A stretch of DNA of 64,000 nucleotides from Bacillus sp. FSL H8-0547 (GTDB lineage Bacteria > Bacillota > Bacilli > Bacillales > Bacillaceae), in NCBI GenBank assembly GCA_038002745.1, contig JBBODD010000001.1:4050547-4114546 (forward strand), given 5' to 3'. Positions 58,478-64,000 of this stretch are shown here, piece after piece. The stretch's first letter is position 1. Each line of letters begins with the position of its first letter. The notes under the pieces are model-generated. The model ran no database searches. It was not told the DNA's origin and saw nothing but the letters and a program-made list of their open reading frames with translations. The translations under genes and the position numbers were made by a program.

Positions 58478-59011
58478 TTACTTGACAAAACGGATATCGT
58501 TCAGAGGCCAGTAAATCAGGCTTGTCTGACCCATTACCTCGTCTTTTGAAACCGGTCCGATATGGCGGCTGTCTTTGCTGTAGCGGCGGTTATCGCCCAT
58601 AACAAATAGCTGTCCTTCAGGGACCTTTTCCACTGTAAATGGCTCTGTAAGCGGTCCGTCTATCAGTGTGTTCTTGTATTCTTCAAGGTAAGGCTCCGCG
58701 TAGGCCTTTCCATTAATATAAAGTGTATCATCTTTGTATTCAATCCGGTCACCGGGAAGTCCTATGACTCTCTTGATATAATCCTTCTCTTCCGTTGCGT
58801 GAAAGACAACGATGTCAAACCGCTCTGGATCACCAATTTTGTAGCCGATTTTGTTGACAATCATCCGGTCCTGATCATGCAGGGTCGGCATCATTGAAAG
58901 TCCGTCAACGACAATCGGGGCAAAAAGGAAATAACGGATAACGGCTGCGAGTATTACGGCGACAGCAAGTGCTTTAATCCATTCAAACAACTCGCTCTTT
59001 TTTCGAGTCAT
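58478..59011 (-). CDS. lepB: Type I signal peptidase
   Basis: This Sip-type signal peptidase cleaves signal peptides from secreted proteins at the outer face of the membrane. The 177-residue product has one N-terminal membrane helix (ALAVAVILAAVIRYFLFAPIVV), the catalytic serine in DGLSMMPTL (Ser39) and the general-base lysine in DYIKRVIGLPGDRIEY (Lys80). MGDNRRYSKDSRHIG completes the signature. It corresponds to the sip gene between rplS and rbgA in many bacilli. AAGGTGA precedes ATG 59011; no strong promoter was found after the rplS terminator. Confidence 0.94.
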   Translation of the reverse strand: MTRKKSELFEWIKALAVAVILAAVIRYFLFAPIVVDGLSMMPTLHDQDRMIVNKIGYKIGDPERFDIVVFHATEEKDYIKRVIGLPGDRIEYKDDTLYINGKAYAEPYLEEYKNTLIDGPLTEPFTVEKVPEGQLFVMGDNRRYSKDSRHIGPVSKDEVMGQTSLIYWPLNDIRFVK

Positions 59012-59115
59012 GCTTTGAATTCACCTTCTCATACACTTTATTGTAGGCTGCTTGTTTGTTTATAGTATAGGATGACAGCTATATTTGCAGTCATGTTATT
59101 TTTTAAATGATGAAA

Positions 59116-59146
59116 AAAGGGCTTGTTCATAGTAAACAAGCCCTTT
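59116..59146 (-). terminator. Terminator after rplS
   Basis: AAAGGGCTTGTT and AACAAGCCCTTT form a perfect 12-pair stem around TACTATG, followed by TTTC on the minus strand, nine bases after the rplS stop. Confidence 0.9.
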
Positions 59147-59155
59147 CTGGTGCAA

Positions 59156-59600
<445 letters not shown>

Positions 59601-59619
59601 CAACCAAATCACAAGAAAC

Positions 59620-59648
59620 ATCATATCATATTGCCCGCACGCATGCAA
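59620..59648 (-). promoter_or_regulatory. SigA-type promoter of rplS
   Basis: TTGCAT, a 17-base spacer and TATGAT with an extended -10 (TG one base upstream) on the minus strand, lying just after the trmD stop. The start would be near 59613. Confidence 0.6.
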
Positions 59649-59656
59649 TACTTCAA

Positions 59657-60385
59657 TTATTGTTTTTTAAATTCATCAATCCACTTTTTCTGCTTATCTG
59701 ACAAAGTGTATGATTCAAGAAGATCCGGTCTTCTCTCAAACGTTCTTCGGAGGGATTCTTTTTCCCGCCATTCTTCAATTTTTGCATGATTGCCAGATAT
59801 CAGTACATCAGGCACCTTCAATCCCCTGAAGTCAGAAGGCCTCGTGTAGTGAGGATGCTCAAGCAGGCCTGTGCTGAACGAATCAAGGACAGGAGAGTCT
59901 TCATTCCCAAGCACGTCGGGAAGAAGCCTTACGACACTGTCAGCAATCACCATGGAAGCAAGTTCTCCGCCCGTCAGAATAAAATCTCCAATTGAAATCT
60001 CATCTGTCACAAGGTGTTCTCTTATCCGCTCGTCATAGCCTTCATAATGTCCGCAAATGAACACAAGATGATCTTCCTTTGCAAGCTCTTCCGCTTTTTT
60101 CTGGGTGTAGGTTTCTCCCTGCGGACACACAAGGATTACTTTAGGAGCAGAGCTTTCCTGTTTAATCGCTTCAACCGCATCAAAAATCGGCTGCGGCTTT
60201 AAAACCATGCCCGCACCTCCGCCATACGGATAATCATCAACGGTTGCATGCTTGTGATCTGAAAACTCTCTGAAATTTGTCACATTAAACTGGACGGCGC
60301 CTTTTTCTTCCGCTTTTTTTAAAATGGAGTTTCCGATGACTCCGTGGAACATTTCAGGAAAAAGCGTTAAAAAGTCTATTCTCAT
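59657..60385 (-). CDS. trmD: tRNA (guanine-37-N1)-methyltransferase TrmD
   Basis: TrmD methylates G37 next to the anticodon and prevents frameshifting. The 242-residue SPOUT protein begins [22 protein letters not shown] and has [40 protein letters not shown] and the trefoil-knot signature [29 protein letters not shown]. Its ATGA overlaps the rimM stop. It ends eight bases before the rplS promoter. Confidence 0.97.
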   Translation of the reverse strand: MRIDFLTLFPEMFHGVIGNSILKKAEEKGAVQFNVTNFREFSDHKHATVDDYPYGGGAGMVLKPQPIFDAVEAIKQESSAPKVILVCPQGETYTQKKAEELAKEDHLVFICGHYEGYDERIREHLVTDEISIGDFILTGGELASMVIADSVVRLLPDVLGNEDSPVLDSFSTGLLEHPHYTRPSDFRGLKVPDVLISGNHAKIEEWREKESLRRTFERRPDLLESYTLSDKQKKWIDEFKKQ

Positions 60386-60906
60386 TCTTCAATAAGTCCT
60401 TCCATCAGTGAAATCACAATGCGCTTTTCTTCAGGATCGATTTCTTTTACCACATCATCAATAAAAGGGATCAGCGCATCCTTTTTCCCTTTCCGCTTGA
60501 TGATCCAGACATCATTTGCACCCGTTTCGAGAATTTCTTTGACGGTGCCGATTTCTGCGCCTTCATCCGTTACAACGGTGCAGCCGATAATCTCGTGGAA
60601 ATAATATTCGCCTTCTTCAAGATCTGCAAGCTGGCTTTCCGGCACTTTGATCACGGAGTTTTTATATTTCTCGACATCATTAATAGAAGGATGGTCTACA
60701 AACGTAAGCAAATTGAACGTTTTATGGAACCGGTGAGATTTGACTGTTACCTCATCAGGTGTTGCTTGTCCCTCTTTAAATAAGTAGAGAACGTTTCCCG
60801 CCTTATAGCGTTCTTCCGGGAAATCAGTTGTCGATAGTACTCTGACCTCTCCCTTTACTCCATGAGTATTAACGATTTTTCCTACATTAAACCATTTCTC
60901 TGCCAT
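60382..60906 (-). CDS. rimM: Ribosome maturation factor RimM
   Basis: RimM assists assembly of the 30S head around S19. The 174-residue product has an N-terminal RimM domain ([30 protein letters not shown]) and a C-terminal PRC-barrel ([39 protein letters not shown], then [11 protein letters not shown]). ATG 60906 has GAGGTGAACAT upstream. It is ten bases after ylqD and overlaps trmD. Confidence 0.96.
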   Translation of the reverse strand: MAEKWFNVGKIVNTHGVKGEVRVLSTTDFPEERYKAGNVLYLFKEGQATPDEVTVKSHRFHKTFNLLTFVDHPSINDVEKYKNSVIKVPESQLADLEEGEYYFHEIIGCTVVTDEGAEIGTVKEILETGANDVWIIKRKGKKDALIPFIDDVVKEIDPEEKRIVISLMEGLIEE

Positions 60907-60916
60907 ATGTTCACCT

Positions 60917-61297
60917 CTAGCGTATTTCGACGACGATGCCGTCTTTTATCACGATGGTTCTTTCTTTCACAAGCTCATCCCAGCGGTCGCCGATGTTAAT
61001 ATCGACAAGTGCATTCATTTCTTTTTCTTTCATTTCGCTTCCGAGAGGGAGAGTTTCAAGCTGCTGCAGCTGAAAGTCAGCTATTTTTATTTTGTCCATC
61101 CTTCTTGAGATCTCGCGCTGATACTGTTTTCTCATCTCTTCCGTCTGAATGGTTTTTTCTTTTTTCTTCAATTGAAAGGAAAGCTGATCAATTTCCCTTT
61201 CAAGCTGCTGTTTCGTTTGTTTAAATGTTTTCATAAGCTGCTCTTTGCTTGCTGCTGTCAGGATCTGTTTGACCGTTACCGTCTGGAAGATCTCCAT
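60917..61297 (-). CDS. ylqD: YlqD family protein, coiled-coil
   Basis: This is a 126-residue protein of unknown function conserved between khpA and rimM in bacilli. It begins [21 protein letters not shown], has a long charged helix ([29 protein letters not shown]) predicted to form a coiled coil, and a C-terminal beta segment ([28 protein letters not shown]). ATG 61297 is seven bases after GGAGG; the ATG two codons upstream is too close to the SD. Confidence 0.88.
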   Translation of the reverse strand: MEIFQTVTVKQILTAASKEQLMKTFKQTKQQLEREIDQLSFQLKKKEKTIQTEEMRKQYQREISRRMDKIKIADFQLQQLETLPLGSEMKEKEMNALVDINIGDRWDELVKERTIVIKDGIVVEIR

Positions 61298-61347
61298 CTT
61301 CATTCCTCCGTCAGCTTTTGTTCAGCCATTCTTCTCTTTTATTGTAC

Positions 61348-61379
61348 AAAAAAAAGGAAGGCTGATCCTCCCTTTTTTT
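61348..61379 (-). terminator. Terminator after khpA
   Basis: Poly-A, GGGAGG, a short loop, CCTTCC and poly-T form a symmetric terminator on the minus strand, one base after the khpA stop. A TACAAT lies just beyond it but lacks a -35, so a separate ylqD promoter is uncertain. Confidence 0.8.
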
Positions 61380-61380
61380 C

Positions 61381-61611
61381 TTAATCATTAATTTCAAGCT
61401 GAACTCTCTTTTTAGAGCTGGATCCTGCTGCATAAACAACAGTCCGAATCGCTTTCGCTATCCGTCCGTGCTTTCCGATTACCTTGCCGATATCATCTTG
61501 ATGTAAGGTTAATTCGTAGACAATTTGATGTTCACATTCATTTTCTACAACAGACACATCTTCAGGATGGTCAACAAGCGGCTTAACGATCGACTCGATT
61601 AACTCTATCAT
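61381..61611 (-). CDS. khpA: KH-domain RNA-binding protein KhpA (YlqC)
   Basis: KhpA is a 76-residue single KH-domain RNA-binding protein; in streptococci it pairs with KhpB and affects cell division. Visible are IVKPLVDHPEDVSVVE, the GxxG loop in DIGKVIGKHGRIAKAIRTVV and the C-terminal KRVQLEIND. It follows rpsP by 11 bases and ends at a strong terminator. Confidence 0.93.
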   Translation of the reverse strand: MIELIESIVKPLVDHPEDVSVVENECEHQIVYELTLHQDDIGKVIGKHGRIAKAIRTVVYAAGSSSKKRVQLEIND

Positions 61612-61622
61612 TGAAGCAGCCC

Positions 61623-61895
61623 TTATTTGCTGTGCTTAGCGTTATGGAATTTTTCCATAATGCCTTGGTTTGAGAACAAGTTGCGGACTGTGTCAGATGG
61701 TTTTGCACCATTTTGCATCCACTTAAGAGCAAGCTCTTCATTGATCTCAACGATTGCAGGGTTTGCAACCGGGTTGTACGTTCCAACTGTTTCGATGAAA
61801 CGTCCGTCACGAGGAGAACGAGAGTCTGCAACTACGATACGATAGAAAGGAGATTTATTAGCTCCCATGCGTTTTAAACGAATTTTTACTGCCAT
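61623..61895 (-). CDS. rpsP: 30S ribosomal protein S16
   Basis: S16 is an early-binding 30S body protein. The 90-residue product starts [35 protein letters not shown] and has [10 protein letters not shown] and [22 protein letters not shown]. The frame runs open to 61979 through the promoter; ATG 61895 has CGGAGGTGC upstream and is the family start. It has its own promoter after ffh. Confidence 0.97.
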   Translation of the reverse strand: MAVKIRLKRMGANKSPFYRIVVADSRSPRDGRFIETVGTYNPVANPAIVEINEELALKWMQNGAKPSDTVRNLFSNQGIMEKFHNAKHSK

Positions 61896-61933
61896 TTTAA
61901 ATAGCACCTCCGAAAATATTTCAACAAGATAGT

Positions 61934-61962
61934 ATGATATCAGTGAAAAACCACTTTGTAAA
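61934..61962 (-). promoter_or_regulatory. SigA-type promoter of rpsP-khpA
   Basis: TTTACA, a 17-base spacer and TATCAT with an extended -10 (TG one base upstream). The -35 lies in the loop region of a small CACTTT/AAAGTG hairpin followed by GTTTTT (about 61946-61963), a likely ffh terminator, so the two signals overlap. Confidence 0.75.
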
Positions 61963-61989
61963 GTGTTTTTTCTTAACACCTAAAAATTG

Positions 61990-63333
61990 TTACATGAACG
62001 GAAACTTCATTCCGCCTTTTTTCTTGCCTTTTGACATGGTTGTCATCTGCTTCATCATCTTTTTCATGTCCTCAAACTGCTTAAGCAGGCGGTTCACTTC
62101 AGGCACGGTTGTCCCGCTTCCTTTGGCAATACGCTTGCGTCTGCCTGAGTTGATGATTTCAGGATGCTGTTTTTCTTCCTTCGTCATCGAACGGATGATT
62201 GCCTCAACAGAGCCGATCTGCTTTTCATCGACTTGGGCATTTTTCAGGCCTTTGATTTTATTTGCTCCCGGAAGCATGCCGAGGAGCTCATCAAGCGGTC
62301 CCATGCTGCGGACCTGACCAAGCTGTTCAAGAAAATCGTCAAATGTAAACGAAGCGGTTCTCATTTTCTGCTCGAGTTCTTTCGCTTTCGTTTCATCTAC
62401 GTTTGCCTGAGCCTTTTCGATAAGAGTCAGCACATCGCCCATTCCGAGAATCCGGGAAGCCATGCGCTCCGGATGAAATGCCTCAATGGCATCGAGCTTC
62501 TCTCCAAGACCGACAAACTTGATTGGCGTCTGAGTGACAGAACGGATGGAAAGCGCCGCTCCGCCCCGCGTATCGCCGTCAAGCTTCGTTAGAACAACAC
62601 CCGTAAGTCCAAGCTGCTCGTTGAAGCTTTGGGCAACATTGACAGCATCCTGACCTGTCATGGCATCTACCACAAGGAAAATCTCATCAGGTTTTGATAA
62701 TTCTTTTACCTGCTTAAGCTCGTCCATTAAGGTTTCGTCAATGTGCAGGCGTCCCGCCGTATCAATCAGAACATAATCATGATGCTCTTTTTTGGCGTGT
62801 TCAATTGCCTGTTTGGCAATCTCAACAGGACTTACCTGATCCCCAAGTGAGAAAACAGGCATATTCAGCTGTTTTCCAAGCGTTTCAAGCTGCTTGATTG
62901 CTGCAGGACGGTAAATATCGGCTGCAACAAGCAATGGCTTGCGGTTATGCTTTTTGCGCAGAAGGTTGGCAAGCTTTCCGGTTGTCGTCGTTTTACCTGC
63001 CCCCTGCAGACCTACCATCATAATGACAGTCGGCGGCCGGTTGGCAACAGCAATTTTGCTCTGCTCACCGCCCATTAATGCAGTCAGTTCTTCTTTAACA
63101 ACTTTAATGACCTGCTGGCCGGGCGTAAGGCTTGTCATGACTTCCTGCCCGACAGACCGTTCGCTTACTTTTTTAACAAAATCTTTTACGACTTTGAAGT
63201 TAACGTCCGCTTCAAGCAATGCAAGACGCACTTCGCGCATCATTTCTTTAACATCAGACTCCGACACTTTGCCTTTGCCGCGGATTTTTGCGATTGTATT
63301 CTGCAGTCGGTCGGCTAATCCTTCAAATGCCAT
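61990..63333 (-). CDS. ffh: Signal recognition particle protein Ffh
   Basis: Ffh binds signal sequences and the SRP RNA and docks with FtsY. The 447-residue protein has the N domain (MAFEGLADRLQNTIAKIRGKG), G domain with MMVGLQGAGKTTTTGKLANLL, ADIYRPAAIKQLE, LIDTAGRLHIDE and LTKLDGDTRGGAALSI, and a methionine-rich M domain. That domain contains SGRRKRIAKGSGTTVPEVNRLLKQFEDMKKMMKQM. It follows ylxM by 12 bases. Confidence 0.97.
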   Translation of the reverse strand: MAFEGLADRLQNTIAKIRGKGKVSESDVKEMMREVRLALLEADVNFKVVKDFVKKVSERSVGQEVMTSLTPGQQVIKVVKEELTALMGGEQSKIAVANRPPTVIMMVGLQGAGKTTTTGKLANLLRKKHNRKPLLVAADIYRPAAIKQLETLGKQLNMPVFSLGDQVSPVEIAKQAIEHAKKEHHDYVLIDTAGRLHIDETLMDELKQVKELSKPDEIFLVVDAMTGQDAVNVAQSFNEQLGLTGVVLTKLDGDTRGGAALSIRSVTQTPIKFVGLGEKLDAIEAFHPERMASRILGMGDVLTLIEKAQANVDETKAKELEQKMRTASFTFDDFLEQLGQVRSMGPLDELLGMLPGANKIKGLKNAQVDEKQIGSVEAIIRSMTKEEKQHPEIINSGRRKRIAKGSGTTVPEVNRLLKQFEDMKKMMKQMTTMSKGKKKGGMKFPFM

Positions 63334-63345
63334 ACATGCCGCCTC

Positions 63346-63678
63346 CTAATCTAATTTCTCAAGCGATTCAACAAGCGATAAAACGTGTTCGTTTCCGTCC
63401 ATGTTCACCACTGCTGTTTTCAGCTGTTCAATCAGCTGCTGCCGCTTTTGAAATTTTTCAAAAAGCAATAATTTTTCTTCATATTGTTCGAGCATCGCCT
63501 CAGTCCGTTTAATGTTATCATAGACGGCCTGGCGGCTGATGTCATACTCTTCAGCAATTTCACCCAAGGAGTAATCATCCAGATAATAAAGCGACATATA
63601 GCTCTTTTGCTTTGGTGTTAACAACGATTGATAAAAATCAAACAAGTAATTCACTCTCGTTGTCTTTTCAAGCATCAC
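63346..63678 (-). CDS. ylxM: YlxM, UPF0122 helix-turn-helix protein
   Basis: YlxM is a small sigma-region-4-like helix-turn-helix protein that accompanies ffh; in Streptococcus it modulates SRP GTPase activity. The 110-residue product contains [54 protein letters not shown]. The start is GTG 63678 (followed directly by ATG 63675), nine bases after AAAGGAG. In B. subtilis ftsY lies immediately upstream; here over 300 bases of repeats intervene. Confidence 0.93.
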   Translation of the reverse strand: MMLEKTTRVNYLFDFYQSLLTPKQKSYMSLYYLDDYSLGEIAEEYDISRQAVYDNIKRTEAMLEQYEEKLLLFEKFQKRQQLIEQLKTAVVNMDGNEHVLSLVESLEKLD

Positions 63679-63722
63679 TAAGCTTCTCTCCTTTGTTAAG
63701 GGAATTGCCTTTACAAGTCATT

Positions 63723-63751
63723 AGTTTACATTTTCAAAAGGGGGATGTCAA
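63723..63751 (-). promoter_or_regulatory. SigA-type promoter of ylxM-ffh
   Basis: A perfect TTGACA, a 17-base spacer and TAAACT on the minus strand place a start near 63716, about 40 bases before ylxM. The -35 is flanked by CTTGAC/GTCAAG arms around a T7 run. It suggests that ylxM-ffh is transcribed separately from whatever lies beyond the repeats. Confidence 0.65.
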
Positions 63752-63770
63752 GTTTTTTTCTTGACTGCCA

Positions 63771-63890
63771 GAAAAGCGGAATCAGCCGTTTAGCTCCGAT
63801 AGACAGATAAGAAATCGACCACAAAGGCCGGGCTTGCCTTTTTGGGCGATTTTGTTCTGGCAGAGGAGTTGGCTGATGGAGCTGGACACC
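63771..63890. repeat. Structured repeat, copy A
   Basis: A 120-base unit starting GAAAAGCGGA and ending GAGCTGGACAC. Its core is a hairpin with 17-base arms (63812-63828 and 63836-63852, 15 of 17 paired) and a seven-base CGGGCTT loop. ATCAGCC and GGCTGAT form an outer pair. No coding potential was seen. Confidence 0.85.
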
Positions 63891-63891
63891 A

Positions 63892-64000
63892 CGAAAAGCG
63901 GAGCCGACTGTTCAGGCCTGGCAGTCAGATAAGAAATCACCGGAAAAGTCCGGGTTTGACTTTTTCGGTGATTTTGTTCTGACAGAAGGACTAGGAGGCG
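63892..64000. repeat. Structured repeat, copy B (cut by window edge)
   Basis: A second copy starts GAAAAGCGGA 121 bases after the first. Its core arms (63934-63950 and 63958-63974) pair at 16 of 17 positions plus one G-U around CGGGTTT. Compared with copy A, paired bases change together at two stem positions. The right end lies outside the window. Confidence 0.85.

Noticed and set aside
63679..64000. CRISPR array from the repeated units at the right end
   Set aside because: Only two units, about 120 bases long, homologous over their whole length with no unique spacers.

Overview
The window looks like a chromosomal segment of a Bacillus-type organism (Bacillaceae, Firmicutes). Gene content and order follow the Bacillus subtilis ylxM-ffh to truB region almost gene for gene. 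Shine-Dalgarno sequences are strong, PolC is the Gram-positive type, and CodY, SwrB, SwrD, HslV with an N-terminal serine, and a 30-gene fla/che operon are present. Every supported gene lies on the minus strand, so the region is transcribed from high to low coordinates. The species cannot be named from the sequence alone.

In transcription order. (1) 64000-59156: a tandem structured repeat, then ylxM-ffh, rpsP-khpA, ylqD-rimM-trmD and rplS: protein targeting, small-subunit maturation, tRNA modification and L19. (2) 59011-54244: lepB, rbgA, a GC-rich Bacillaceae-type repeat, rnhB and sucCD. (3) 54104-45764: dprA, topA, trmFO, xerC, hslV, hslU and codY, ending at a strong terminator. (4) 45479-18999: the fla/che operon flgB-flgC-fliE-fliF-fliG-fliH-fliI-fliJ-ylxF-fliK-flgD-flgE-swrD-fliL-fliM-fliY-cheY-fliO-fliP-fliQ-fliR-flhB-flhA-flhF-flhG-cheB-cheA-cheW-cheD-sigD-swrB. 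It encodes the basal body, rod, hook, C-ring, export gate and ATPase, chemotaxis core, SigD and motility regulators. (5) 18848-12201: rpsB, tsf, pyrH, frr, uppS, dxr and rasP: translation, UMP supply, and undecaprenyl and isoprenoid synthesis. (6) 12143-6002: proS and polC. (7) 5689-1: rimP-nusA-rnpM-ylxQ-infB-ylxP-rbfA-truB, the transcription-translation operon; truB runs off the left edge.

The main departures from the B. subtilis template are absences. cdsA is missing between uppS and dxr, cheC is missing between cheW and cheD, and the ylqG/ylqH pair is missing between rnhB and sucC. The junctions are clean. Loss of cdsA is notable because CDP-diacylglycerol synthase is normally essential, so a copy should exist elsewhere.

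Non-coding features include SigA-type promoters before ylxM, rpsP, rplS, sucC, topA, flgB, rpsB and rimP. There are r-protein-type leaders before rplS and rpsB, a leader with an internal terminator-like hairpin before rimP, hairpins before polC and xerC, and palindromes in the fla/che control region. No tRNA, rRNA, CRISPR array, prophage, transposase or toxin-antitoxin gene was seen. The window reads as a conserved core region with a few structural peculiarities, not as an accessory island.
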